Assembly: GCF_000166135.1 (NCBI RefSeq)
Contig: NC_014666.1
Span: 6,572,001 to 6,636,000 of the forward strand
Source: Pseudofrankia inefficax
GTDB taxonomy: Bacteria > Actinomycetota > Actinomycetes > Frankiales > Frankiaceae
DNA: 64,000 nt
Direction: 5' to 3'
Part shown: positions 8,043 to 16,186 of the stretch, one piece after another
Layout: the number at the start of each line of letters is the position of its first letter
Numbering within the stretch: the stretch's first letter is position 1
The notes under the pieces: model-generated
Told to the model about the DNA's origin: nothing
The model's input: only the letters and a program-made list of their open reading frames with translations
The model's database searches: none
Program-made: the position numbers and the translations under genes

Positions 8043-9772
8043 GCGTTCCCTCCCACAGCGTTCCCAGCCACAGCGTTCCCTCCAACGGTGGCGGGCCGCG
8101 GGTCGGGAGCCCCGACCGCGGCGTCGAAGGCCCGGACCATCTCGGACGCGGCGTGGGCCGGGCTCGCGCCACCCACGATGCGGTCCGGGCGGACCAGCAG
8201 CACGGACTCGGGGTGCGCGTCGAACCAGCGCTTGAGTGAGCCGTCCAGGTCGCCGACCACCAGCACCGAGTCGTCGGGGGCGGTGCCGTCCAAAGTCGTG
8301 CCGTCGGCCGCCGGGGCGTTCCAGTGCAGCTGCGTCGCGGGGCGCGCCTCCACCACGCGGACCCCGCTGCGGGCCAGCCGCCGCCGCGCGTCGTCGTCCA
8401 GGATCTGGCGCGGGTCGTTGTTCCAGGCGATGAGCGCGAACCACGGGCCGAGCGCGTCGTCGAGCTTGGTCGAGGGTACGGCGCGGGTGCTCACGGTCGG
8501 CTGGATGAACAGGCGCCCGACCGGGCTCGGCTCGCTCACCGACCCGACCCTGGTCAGCGCGCCCTCGCGCATCGTCGGCATCGGCTTGAACTTCATCGTC
8601 ACGATGTAGGTCTTCGCCTTCGGGATCGCCGAGAGCGACCGGAAGAAGAGGTCACGCGCGAGCGCGCCGAACCGGTTGGTGACGGAGACCGCCTTCCCCA
8701 CCCGGGTCGAAAGGTCGATCATCGCCTTCGCGTGGTCGTGCCGCTCGGACTCGTACGTGTCGAGGACATGGTCCGCGGCCAGGCCCCGGTGCACCATCGC
8801 GATCTTCCAGGACAGGTTCAGCGCGTCCCGGATGCCGCTGTTGTAGCCCTGCCCCTGCCACACGGGCATCAGGTGCGCCGCGTCGCCGATGAGGAAGACC
8901 CGGCCCGAGCGGAAGTGCTCGGCCAGCCGGGAGTGGTGGGTGTAGACGCGCCGGCGGATGATGTCGACCTTCGCGCTGGCCGGGACGATCGGCTCCAGCA
9001 GCCTGGCGAGGAACTCGTCGGTCATCGCGTCGGCCTCGGTCTCGCCGGCCTTGAGCATGAACTCGAAGCGCCGGATGCCGTGCGGGATGCTGATCGAGAC
9101 GTACGGGCGCCGCGGGTCGCAGCAGACGTAGGCGCCGGGCCGGCCGAGCGGGTCGTTGCGCACGTCGATGACGAACCAGTTCGCGGCCGACGACGTGCCC
9201 TCGAAGCCCAGGCCGAGCGCCTTGCGGGTCGCGCTGCTCCCGCCGTCCGCGCCTACGGCGAAGGCCGCCCGCAGCGTCTGCTCGCCGTCCGGGGTCTCGA
9301 TCGTCAGGCTCACCCCGTCCGCGTCCTGCGCGACGTCGGTGACCCGGGAGGAGAACTGGATCTCGACGTCGTCGAAGCGGGCCAGCCCGTCGAGCAGCAC
9401 CCGGTCGGCCAGCGGCTGGACGAAGCCGTTGCGCCGCGGCCAGCCGAAGTCCGCCTGCGGGGGCGCGAGCCGGGCCAGGTCGCGCTGCTTGGCGTCGACG
9501 AAGACCAGCAACTGGTGCGGGATGGTGTGCGGCAGCACGCGCTCGACCAGGCCGGCGGTCTGGAACGTCCGCAGCGTCTCGTCGTCCATGCCGACGCCGC
9601 GCGGGAAGTCGATCAGCGCGGGCCCGGCCTCGATGACCCGGACACGCAGCCCGTGCAGGCCGAGCAGGTTGGCGATCATCAACCCGGTCGGGCCCGCGCC
9701 GACGACGGCGACGTCGATCGCCTCATCGGGTGGCAAGGAGCGGGGCTCTGTCGTGCCGACCTGCGTGGACAC
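8039..9772 (-). CDS. mhpA: FAD-dependent aromatic-ring hydroxylase, MhpA type
   Basis: 577 aa. GAGPTG at residues 25-30 binds FAD. AVGADGGSSATRKALG is the DG motif, and GDAAHLMPVWQGQGYNSGIRD is the FAD-ribityl motif typical of MhpA-like hydroxylases. A thioredoxin-like C-terminal domain follows. The family hydroxylates a phenolic ring ortho to the hydroxyl, making a catechol for extradiol cleavage. It is first in a minus-strand operon with the hydrolase, hydratase, dehydrogenase and aldolase, but no ring-cleavage dioxygenase is present. The extreme C-terminus (8041-8090) is a Gly-Asn-Ala-Val low-complexity tail built from a 15-nt repeat. The divergent region at 9773-9947 probably holds its promoter. 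Confidence 0.85.
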   Translation of the reverse strand: MSTQVGTTEPRSLPPDEAIDVAVVGAGPTGLMIANLLGLHGLRVRVIEAGPALIDFPRGVGMDDETLRTFQTAGLVERVLPHTIPHQLLVFVDAKQRDLARLAPPQADFGWPRRNGFVQPLADRVLLDGLARFDDVEIQFSSRVTDVAQDADGVSLTIETPDGEQTLRAAFAVGADGGSSATRKALGLGFEGTSSAANWFVIDVRNDPLGRPGAYVCCDPRRPYVSISIPHGIRRFEFMLKAGETEADAMTDEFLARLLEPIVPASAKVDIIRRRVYTHHSRLAEHFRSGRVFLIGDAAHLMPVWQGQGYNSGIRDALNLSWKIAMVHRGLAADHVLDTYESERHDHAKAMIDLSTRVGKAVSVTNRFGALARDLFFRSLSAIPKAKTYIVTMKFKPMPTMREGALTRVGSVSEPSPVGRLFIQPTVSTRAVPSTKLDDALGPWFALIAWNNDPRQILDDDARRRLARSGVRVVEARPATQLHWNAPAADGTTLDGTAPDDSVLVVGDLDGSLKRWFDAHPESVLLVRPDRIVGGASPAHAASEMVRAFDAAVGAPDPRPATVGGNAVAGNAVGGNA

Positions 9773-9833
9773 CGCGGCTCCTCGGGTGGCGGGTGCTCTG
9801 TCTGCCGGACAGACAAGGCGTCTCCCAGCCAGA

Positions 9834-9864
9834 GTGCACTATCTGCAACAGGCTATTCAATAGC
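9834..9864. promoter_or_regulatory. Candidate operators in the divergent promoter between the MhpA-like gene and the acyl-CoA ligase
   Basis: GTGCACTATCTGCA at 9834-9847 differs by one base from the reverse complement of the site at 3411-3424. Just downstream, GCTATT-C-AATAGC at 9852-9864 is a perfect 13-bp palindrome, followed by an AT-rich stretch that could be a -10 region. Both lie where a regulator could control the hydroxylase operon and the ligase together. The IclR protein encoded at 3581-4303 is the likely candidate. Confidence 0.5.
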
Positions 9865-9947
9865 TGCGAAAAAACTAGTAATGTCCGCGCAACCCGTCAA
9901 CCCGGTCTGGGACGTGCGAACCCGGCCCCGCTCACCGAGGGACGATC

Positions 9948-11615
9948 ATGCCGACCGATGCCTCGCAGCCGTGGCTGGCCCGCTACCCCGCGGGGATCGA
10001 TCCCACGCCGAAGATCGCCCACGCGTCGGTCGTCGAGGCGTGGCAGGCCCGGGTCACCGCCAACCCCGCCCGTCCGGCGGTGCGGTACTTCGACGGCTCG
10101 CTCAGCGCGGCCGAACTCGACGCGCACGCGGACGCCATGGCCGCCGAGTTACAGGCGCGGGGCGTCGAGCGGGGCGACCGGGTCGGCATCTACTTACAGA
10201 ACGTGCCGTACTACCCGATCAGCCTGCTGGCGATCTGGAAGGCCGGCGCCACGGCCGTCCCGCTCAACCCGATGTACCAGGGGCCGGAGTTACGGCGTCT
10301 GATCGAGGACTCGGGCACCCGCGGGGTGATCGTCGCCCGGGGCACCGACCTGGAGACCCGCGCGTCGCTCGCCGGCACCGCCGTCGGCTGGCTGCTGTCC
10401 GCCTCGTCGCGCGACTTCCAGACCCGCGACGACCCACGCGTCTTCACCGGGCCCGGTGAACCGGAGCCGTCACCCGACGGCGATCTCGGCGCCATCCTGG
10501 TCGCCCGCGCGGGCCAGCGCCCGCGGCCCGTCGACGTCGACCTCGACGACACCGCGTTCATCACCTACACCTCCGGGACCACCGGCCCGCCCAAGGGCGC
10601 GCTGAACACCCACCGCAACTTCCTGCACTCGGTGCAGAACTACGCCGGCTGGCTGGAGCTCGAACCCGGCGACGTCTCCTTCGCCATCGCGCCGCTGTTC
10701 CACATCACCGGGCTCTCGCTCAACGCCGGCATCGCGCTGCTGAACGACGCGACGCTCAGCATGAGCGGCCGTTTCGATCCCGCCGTCGTCCTCGACGCGT
10801 TCCGCGAGCACGAAGTGACGACGACGATCGGCTCGATCACCGCCTTCAACGCGTTCTTCCGGGTCCCGGCGGCCGGCCCCGAGTACTTCACGACGATCAG
10901 GCGGCTCTACTCCGGCGGCGCGCCCATCCCGCCGTCGACGATCGACGCCTTCCGCGCCCGCTTCGGCCCCTACCTGCACAACATCTGGGGGATGACCGAG
11001 ACGACGGGCGGCGGGATCGCCGTGCCGCCAGGCGCCGCCGCTCCCGTGCACCAGCCGAGCGGCACCCTCTCGATCGGCGTCCCGATGCAGAACGTCGACG
11101 TCGAGATCATCGACGCCGAGGGCACCCCGCTGCCGCCCGGCACCGAGGGCGAGCTGGTCTTCACCGCGCCGCAGGTGATCCCCGGGTACTGGCGCAATCC
11201 CGAGGCGACGGCGCACGCGCTGCCCGGCGGCCGGCTGCACACCGGCGACGTCGCCGTGATGGACGCGGACGGCTGGATCTACCTCGTCGACCGGATCAAG
11301 GACCAGATCAACACCTCGGGCTTCAAGGTCTGGCCGCGCGAGGTGGAGGACGTCCTCTACGAGCACCCGGCGGTCTTCGAGGCGGCGGTGGTCGGGGTGC
11401 CGGACGAGTACCGGGGGGAGGCGGTCGCCGCCTACGTCTCGCTACGCGACGGCGCGGCGGCCAGCGAGCAGGAGCTCGTCGACTTCGCCAGGGAACGCCT
11501 CGCCGCGTACAAGCGCCCGCGCAGTGTCGTCATCATTCCGGCGTTGCCGAAGACCGCGACCGGGAAGATCCAGCGAGCCGCGCTGCGGGAACGGCCAGCG
11601 GCTGGATCGCGCTAG
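9948..11615 (+). CDS. Acyl-CoA synthetase (AMP-forming), class I adenylate-forming ligase
   Basis: 555 aa from ATG 9948, with GAGGGACG upstream. The P-loop-like motif YTSGTTGPPKGAL is near residue 207. NIWGMTETTGGG is the A5-type motif. The hinge region reads DRIKDQINTSGFKVWPREVE, and the C-terminal catalytic lysine is in PKTATGKIQR. It activates a carboxylic acid to its CoA thioester with ATP. Its divergence from the hydroxylase operon suggests an aromatic or alicyclic acid intermediate, but specificity cannot be read. Three TTA leucine codons occur at codons 68, 83 and 115, which is striking in a genome of this GC content. Confidence 0.9.
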   Translation: MPTDASQPWLARYPAGIDPTPKIAHASVVEAWQARVTANPARPAVRYFDGSLSAAELDAHADAMAAELQARGVERGDRVGIYLQNVPYYPISLLAIWKAGATAVPLNPMYQGPELRRLIEDSGTRGVIVARGTDLETRASLAGTAVGWLLSASSRDFQTRDDPRVFTGPGEPEPSPDGDLGAILVARAGQRPRPVDVDLDDTAFITYTSGTTGPPKGALNTHRNFLHSVQNYAGWLELEPGDVSFAIAPLFHITGLSLNAGIALLNDATLSMSGRFDPAVVLDAFREHEVTTTIGSITAFNAFFRVPAAGPEYFTTIRRLYSGGAPIPPSTIDAFRARFGPYLHNIWGMTETTGGGIAVPPGAAAPVHQPSGTLSIGVPMQNVDVEIIDAEGTPLPPGTEGELVFTAPQVIPGYWRNPEATAHALPGGRLHTGDVAVMDADGWIYLVDRIKDQINTSGFKVWPREVEDVLYEHPAVFEAAVVGVPDEYRGEAVAAYVSLRDGAAASEQELVDFARERLAAYKRPRSVVIIPALPKTATGKIQRAALRERPAAGSR

Positions 11616-11738
11616 TGGCCGGCCGCAGGCCGGGTCACGCCGACGGCCCGGCCGGGCTCGGACCGTGACGCGGTGACGCGCATCACCGATTGGAGCCAAT
11701 ACCGCTCCCCTAATTGGAGAATCTTCGTGCGTCTCCAG

Positions 11739-11753
11739 GAGAATGGTGTTCAC
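11739..11753. promoter_or_regulatory. Candidate operator GAGAAT-GGT-GTTCAC upstream of the solute-binding protein
   Basis: It has one mismatch to the symmetric pattern GAGAAY-NNN-RTTCTC, which is perfect at 47858-47872 and 55177-55191. It lies 132 bp upstream of the GTG start at 11885 and 124 bp after the ligase stop. A GGAGA...TCTCC pair overlaps the same stretch (11716-11736). Confidence 0.4.
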
Positions 11754-11884
11754 AACCGGTGTAACGTTCGCCTCCATGCCCCCGGAGCCGACGGCCGCTC
11801 GCCCGGGGGCGCCGGCGGGGTGACCGTCCGGCCGCCACACCAACCAGGTTCCTTCGCCAACCAGCAACAGAATGAGGGGAAGCA

Positions 11885-13132
11885 GTGATCCGTAAGCCCA
11901 GGACTGTCCTCGCCGCCGCGGCGGCCGTCGCGACGGTGCTCTTAGCGGCAGGCTGTGGCTCGTCGGGCTCGGGCGGTTCCACCGCCGGCGCGACCGGTGC
12001 GGCCACGAACAAGACCATCACTGTCGGCGTCATCGCCGACATGACCGGCGCCGCGGCCTCCGGCAACAAGTCTGTTGTCGAAGGCGTCAAGGCCGGGACG
12101 TACTACGCGTCCCGCAACGGGTACACGATCAAGTACATCGTCGGTGACACCGCCACGAACCCGGCGACCGCGCTTGCGGTCGCGCAGAAGTTCGTCACGC
12201 AGGACCACGTCTTCGCGGTCCTCGCCAACTCGTCTCTTTTGTTCGCGGCCGCGCCCTACCTGACCGCGCACAACGTGCCGGTTATCGGCGCCGCCGAGGA
12301 CGGCCCCGAGTGGATCACGTCGAAGAACATGTACTCGATCTTCGGCGCGCTCCAGACCACCAAGGTCGCGACGACCATGGGCAAGTTCTTCAAGATGGAG
12401 GGCGTCACCAGCCTCGGCGTCGCCGCCTACTCGCTCCCGATCGCCTCGGAGTCCGGCGCGGCCGCCGCGGCCTCGGCGGAGGCCGCCGGGATCAAGGTCG
12501 GCTACCTGAACGCGAAGGTCACCCTCGGCTCCGACGTCGCGCCGATCGTGCTCGCGATGAAGAACGCCAAGGTCGACGGAATCGTCATGCAGATGGACCC
12601 GGACACCGCGTTCGGAATCATCAAGGGCCTGCGTGACCAGGGCGTGAACCTGAAGGCCGCGCTGCTGCCCACCGGCTACGGCGGCGACCTGCTCCAGGCC
12701 GGTCCGGGCGCGCTCGCCGCGGCCCAGAACGTCTACTTCCTCTCCGGCTACGAGTTGATGGAGATGGGGACGCCGGCGACCAAGTCGTTCGCGGCCGACC
12801 TGAAGAGCGCGGGCGTCAACGGCACCCCCGCCTACGGCATGTACAACGGGTACGTCTCGGTCGGCCTGCTCGTCCAGGGGCTCAAGGCCGCCGGCGCGAA
12901 CCCGACGTCGGCCTCGCTGCTGACGGCCCTGTCCGGTATCCACGACTTCACTGCCCTTGGTCTCTACGGCAGCCACAAGCTGGACATCAACGACCGCGAG
13001 AACATCGTGGCCGGTGCGGACAACTGCCAGTGGATCGCGAAGCTGGAGGGCAGCACCTTCAAGCCGGTGCCGAACGCCATCCCGGTCTGCGGCGACATCG
13101 TCCCGGGCAAGACGGTCTCCGCGGCTACCTGA
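11885..13132 (+). CDS. Extracellular solute-binding lipoprotein, Peripla_BP_6 (LivJ/LivK-like)
   Basis: 415 aa from GTG 11885, with GAGGGGA upstream. The signal peptide ends in the lipobox LAAGC with lipidated C24, so the protein is anchored outside the membrane. The rest is a type 1 periplasmic-binding fold that starts ITVGVIADMTGAAASG, as in branched-chain amino-acid or aromatic-acid receptors. Two cysteines near the C-terminus (DNCQW and PVCGD) could form a disulfide. No permease or ATPase gene is adjacent; the next gene is convergent. Leu20 in the signal peptide is encoded by TTA. The ligand is unknown. Confidence 0.88.
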   Translation: MIRKPRTVLAAAAAVATVLLAAGCGSSGSGGSTAGATGAATNKTITVGVIADMTGAAASGNKSVVEGVKAGTYYASRNGYTIKYIVGDTATNPATALAVAQKFVTQDHVFAVLANSSLLFAAAPYLTAHNVPVIGAAEDGPEWITSKNMYSIFGALQTTKVATTMGKFFKMEGVTSLGVAAYSLPIASESGAAAAASAEAAGIKVGYLNAKVTLGSDVAPIVLAMKNAKVDGIVMQMDPDTAFGIIKGLRDQGVNLKAALLPTGYGGDLLQAGPGALAAAQNVYFLSGYELMEMGTPATKSFAADLKSAGVNGTPAYGMYNGYVSVGLLVQGLKAAGANPTSASLLTALSGIHDFTALGLYGSHKLDINDRENIVAGADNCQWIAKLEGSTFKPVPNAIPVCGDIVPGKTVSAAT

Positions 13133-13160
13133 TCCGCCGCTCCTGACCCGAACGACAACT

Positions 13161-13206
13161 GGCCGGGGTCGGCGCGCTTCCCGCGGGAGGCGCGCCGGCT
13201 CCGGCC
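13161..13206. terminator. Bidirectional hairpin terminator between convergent genes
   Basis: Arms 13161-13177 and 13190-13206 pair over 17 bp with two mismatches around a 12-nt loop. It sits between the stop of the solute-binding protein (13132) and that of the SDR on the other strand (13222). It has no T tract. Confidence 0.6.
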
Positions 13207-13221
13207 GTCGACGTTGCGATC

Positions 13222-13974
13222 TCAGCGGGCGACGTAGCCGCCGTCTACGGGCATCGCCACGCCGGTCATGTAGGAGGACTCGTCGCTGGCGAGGAACAGT
13301 GCGGCCGCGGCGAGCTCGCTGGGCCGCCCGAAGCGGGCCATCGGGTTCGGCACCTTGATGTCCTGCGGCGGCGCGGGCGCCTGCGCTTCGGCCATTCCCG
13401 TCCAGGTCATGCCGGGGCAGATCGCGTTCACCCGGATGCCGGACTTCGCGTAGTCGAGCGCGGCCGACTTCGTCAGCAGCACGACGCCACCCTTGGCCGC
13501 CGAGTAGCCGGCCTTGCCCTTCCAGCCGACCATGCCGGCGTTCGAGGCCGTATTGATGATCGACCCACCGCCGTTCTCCAGCATCCTGGGCACGGCGTAC
13601 TTGATGCCGAAGAACACGCCCTTGATGTTCACCGCGAGCAGCTGGTCCAGGATCTCCTCGTCGAGCTCGTGGATGAGCCCGGACGGACCGGAGATCCCGG
13701 CGTTGTTGAAAAGCACGTCGAGCTTGCCGAAGGTGCGGACCGCGGTGTCGACCAGGTTCGCGACCTGCTCGCCTACGGCCACGTCCACCTGAACCGCGAC
13801 GGCGTCGGCGCCTATCTCGGCGGCCGTGGCCTTCTCCGAGCCGTTCCGGTCCGCGCAGACGACCCTGGCGCCTTCCCGCGCGAAGAGCAGCGCGGACGCC
13901 TTGCCGATTCCCGAACCGGCGCCGGTCACGATCGCCACCTTGCCGTCGAGCCGTCCCACCGCATCCTCCGTCAC
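13222..13974 (-). CDS. Short-chain dehydrogenase/reductase (SDR)
   Basis: 250 aa, classical SDR length. The cofactor motif is VTGAGSGIGKA, the structural motif is FNNAGISG, and the catalytic pattern is Ser in NTASNAG plus GYSAAKGG (YxxxK). A C-terminal substrate loop contains a Pro-rich insert near PAPPQDIKVPNP. It oxidises or reduces an alcohol/ketone with NAD(P)(H). It lies 108 bp downstream of a second SDR and is the last gene of a minus-strand run that includes the TauD and Rieske genes. The substrate is unknown. Confidence 0.88.
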   Translation of the reverse strand: MTEDAVGRLDGKVAIVTGAGSGIGKASALLFAREGARVVCADRNGSEKATAAEIGADAVAVQVDVAVGEQVANLVDTAVRTFGKLDVLFNNAGISGPSGLIHELDEEILDQLLAVNIKGVFFGIKYAVPRMLENGGGSIINTASNAGMVGWKGKAGYSAAKGGVVLLTKSAALDYAKSGIRVNAICPGMTWTGMAEAQAPAPPQDIKVPNPMARFGRPSELAAAALFLASDESSYMTGVAMPVDGGYVAR

Positions 13975-14082
13975 CCGCGTTACCGCGTTCGAAGACTTTT
14001 TCCGACGGCCGCCCCGCGGATCCCCTTCCCGCCGGCGCCGGTACGGCGGCGGGCCTGAGGAATCCGCGGGACGACGCCCTGC

Positions 14083-14838
14083 TCAGGTGTTGCGGCCGCC
14101 GTTGACGCCGATGACCTGGCCGGTGATGTAACCGGCCTCGTCACGGCACAGGAACGAGGTGGCCGCCGCGATGTCCTCGGGCTTTCCGGCCCGGCGCACC
14201 GGCGTCTTCTTCTCGTGGTCCTCCACGCTTCCGCCGAACATGCCGCGACGCTCGGACTCACGCATCATCGGCGTGTCGACGAAGCCCGGCGGAATCGTGT
14301 TCACGGTGACGCCGTGCTCGCCGAACTCCAGCGCGAGCGACTTCGTCATACCGATCAGGCCGGCCTTGGAGGACACGTAGTGCGCCATGTACTGCTGGCC
14401 GCCCTGGGCCGAGGAGGACGAGATGTTCACGATCCGGCCCCAGTGCGCGGCGATCATGTCGGGAAGAACCGCCTGGGACAGGTAGAACGGGCCGGACAGG
14501 TTCACCGCGATAATCTTGTCCCAGGAGGCGTCACTGATCTTCAGGAACTCCCTGAACCCGGTGATGCCCGCGCTGTTGACCAGGGCCAGGACCGGTCCGA
14601 GCTGCGTGCGGACACTCTCGACCGCGGCGTTCACGGCGGCCCGGTCGGACACGTCGACCCCGCCGACGGCGATCGCCTCGTGGCCGGCCTCGATGATCTC
14701 CTCGGCCACCTGCTTGGTCGTGTCGGAGTTGAGATCCAGGACAGCCACCGCGAAGCCATCCGCGGCGAGCCGGTGGGCGCACGCACGCCCGATTCCCGAG
14801 CCACCGCCGGTGACGAGCGCCGTTCGTCGTTCGGTCAC
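14083..14838 (-). CDS. Short-chain dehydrogenase/reductase (SDR), FabG-like
   Basis: 251 aa when started at GTG 14838, which has a perfect AGGAGG (14848-14853) nine bases upstream. The frame is also open back to an ATG at 14871, but that site lacks such a sequence. Motifs are VTGGGSGIGRA, VNSAGITG (the Asn-Asn pair is Asn-Ser here) and YVSSKAGLIG (YxxxK). The C-terminus ITGQVIGVNGGRN is typical of 3-oxoacyl-ACP or 3-hydroxyacyl-CoA type SDRs. It probably handles a hydroxyl intermediate made by the neighbouring oxygenases. The substrate is unknown. Confidence 0.87.
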   Translation of the reverse strand: MTERRTALVTGGGSGIGRACAHRLAADGFAVAVLDLNSDTTKQVAEEIIEAGHEAIAVGGVDVSDRAAVNAAVESVRTQLGPVLALVNSAGITGFREFLKISDASWDKIIAVNLSGPFYLSQAVLPDMIAAHWGRIVNISSSSAQGGQQYMAHYVSSKAGLIGMTKSLALEFGEHGVTVNTIPPGFVDTPMMRESERRGMFGGSVEDHEKKTPVRRAGKPEDIAAATSFLCRDEAGYITGQVIGVNGGRNT

Positions 14839-14888
14839 TGTTCCGAACCTCCTGGGTCCTAGATGCGCCAATGATCAGCAGCAGCGTG

Positions 14889-14947
14889 GGTGCCCGTGAG
14901 ACGGCCGGCTGACGGAGTCGGCTGGGTCACGGGCACCTGCCCGGGTG
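14889..14947 (-). terminator. Stem-loop terminator downstream of the TauD-type dioxygenase gene
   Basis: GGTGCCCGTGA (14889-14899) and TCACGGGCACC (14937-14947) form a perfect 11-bp stem around a 37-nt loop that can itself fold. It lies between the stop of the dioxygenase (14980) and the start of the SDR (14838) on the minus strand. There is no clear U tract. Confidence 0.5.
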
Positions 14948-14979
14948 CACGCCACGGGGCGTACCTCGTCGGACTGCTG

Positions 14980-15816
14980 TCAGGCGATGGCTTCGTCGCC
15001 GACGATCGAGGTGCGATGCATCAGCCGGCTGGAGCCTTCGCCGTAGGGCATCGCCCGATGCAGCATGCCCGTGTTGTCCCAGATGACCAGGTCGCCACGC
15101 TGCCACTTATGGCGTACCACAAACTCGGGCGCGGTCGCTCGTTCCAGCAGCCGATCCAGCAGCGGCCGGGCCTCCCCGGGGGCCACCCCGACGACCTCGC
15201 CGGCGGTGGCGCCGAGCAGCAGCGACCGCCGGCCGCTGCGCCGATGCCAGACGAGAGGATGTTCGCGGGACGGGATACGGTCCCAGACCGCCTTCTCCTC
15301 AGGACTCGGGTTCGGGTAGACGTTGCGCTGCGAGTTCTCGAAGCTGTGCACCACCCGCAGGCCCGCCAGCTCGGCCTTCTCCTCGTCAGTGAGCGAGTCG
15401 TAGGCCGCGTAGGTGTTGGCGAACTCGGTGTCGCCGTCGTCGTCGCCGGAGACCTCTCGCGCGGTGAGCAGCGTGTACTTGTCCGGCAGGGTGTCCGTCG
15501 AGCCGTCGAAGTGCCACCAGAACGTCGCCTCGCGGTACGCCGCCATGTTGCTCTTCGACGCGTCGCGAGTGATCGCCTGGACTTCCGGGTGGCCCTTGAC
15601 CTTGCCGTACTTCGGCGGCACCACCTCGCCGAGCAGGCGGCTGAACGCCACCAGCTCGGCGTCGTCGACGTTCGCCTCCCGGAAGATCACGACGCCGCCC
15701 GCGTCCAGGGCGGCCAGGGTGTCGTCGGCGACCGCCCGGTCGACCAGCGCGGAGCCGGACAGACCGGAGATCTCCACGCCGGTCGTCGGCGTGATCTTTG
15801 TCTTGGTAATACTCAC
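14980..15816 (-). CDS. TauD/TfdA-family 2-oxoglutarate and Fe(II)-dependent dioxygenase
   Basis: 278 aa. The iron site HxD is in WWHFDGS and the distal histidine is near the C-terminus in GMLHRAMPYG. Arg in the C-terminal segment HRTSIVG would bind 2-oxoglutarate. The family hydroxylates a substrate while decarboxylating 2-oxoglutarate; substrates include taurine, aryloxyacetates and other acids. It is 11 bp downstream of the 114-aa protein gene in the Rieske operon, so both oxygenases are probably made together. Whether they act on the same molecule is unknown. Confidence 0.9.
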   Translation of the reverse strand: MSITKTKITPTTGVEISGLSGSALVDRAVADDTLAALDAGGVVIFREANVDDAELVAFSRLLGEVVPPKYGKVKGHPEVQAITRDASKSNMAAYREATFWWHFDGSTDTLPDKYTLLTAREVSGDDDGDTEFANTYAAYDSLTDEEKAELAGLRVVHSFENSQRNVYPNPSPEEKAVWDRIPSREHPLVWHRRSGRRSLLLGATAGEVVGVAPGEARPLLDRLLERATAPEFVVRHKWQRGDLVIWDNTGMLHRAMPYGEGSSRLMHRTSIVGDEAIA

Positions 15817-15827
15817 CTGCGCCTCGC

Positions 15828-16172
15828 TTAGATGGCCGGCTCGACGACGTTGTTGAAGAACGCCGCGCCCGAGTCCGGGATGCGGGGCTGCTTGAAGATG
15901 TTCACCGGGTAGGAGACGAGGATGAACGAGTAGAGCAGGTTCAGCAGCCGGGTGGCGTCCTCGGGCAGGTCGTTGATGTCGAGGGTGTCGAGGTACTCGA
16001 TCGCCTCTTCCGCCAGCGGCGCGACCGCGTCGTAGAACGCGGACAGCTCGTCGATGTTCTTCGACAGACGCATGGCGTACCGCTCGGTCCGGGTGGCCAG
16101 CGACCAGTCGGCGACCCAGGAGTCGAGAACGCTGAACTTCTCAGGCAGCAGGGCGCCCGTGGTGGTGGTCAT
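15828..16172 (-). CDS. Uncharacterised 114-aa protein coupled to a Rieske oxygenase
   Basis: Starts at ATG 16172 with AAGGGAG upstream and ends 11 bp before the TauD gene. It lies 14 bp downstream of the Rieske alpha-subunit gene. The sequence is rich in Leu, Ala, Glu and Asp and is predicted largely helical, with segments such as ERYAMRLSKNIDEL and AEEAIEYLDTLDINDLP, then LLNLLYSFILVSYPV and a conserved-looking tail QPRIPDSGAAFFNN. There is no signal peptide, no cysteine and no known catalytic motif. It is not a ring-hydroxylating beta subunit, which is usually about 170 aa with an NTF2 fold. A chaperone, regulator or structural partner of the oxygenase is possible, but no function is assigned. 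Confidence 0.8.
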   Translation of the reverse strand: MTTTTGALLPEKFSVLDSWVADWSLATRTERYAMRLSKNIDELSAFYDAVAPLAEEAIEYLDTLDINDLPEDATRLLNLLYSFILVSYPVNIFKQPRIPDSGAAFFNNVVEPAI

Positions 16173-16186
16173 GATGTCGGGCTCCC

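Noticed and set aside
1689-9772. A dedicated steroid-ring degradation cluster (kstD, hsaD-G)
   Set aside because: The aldolase, dehydrogenase and hydratase also fit, but the hydroxylase is the MhpA type and no HsaA/HsaC-like or KshA-like gene was recognised. The steroid role is left open, not called.
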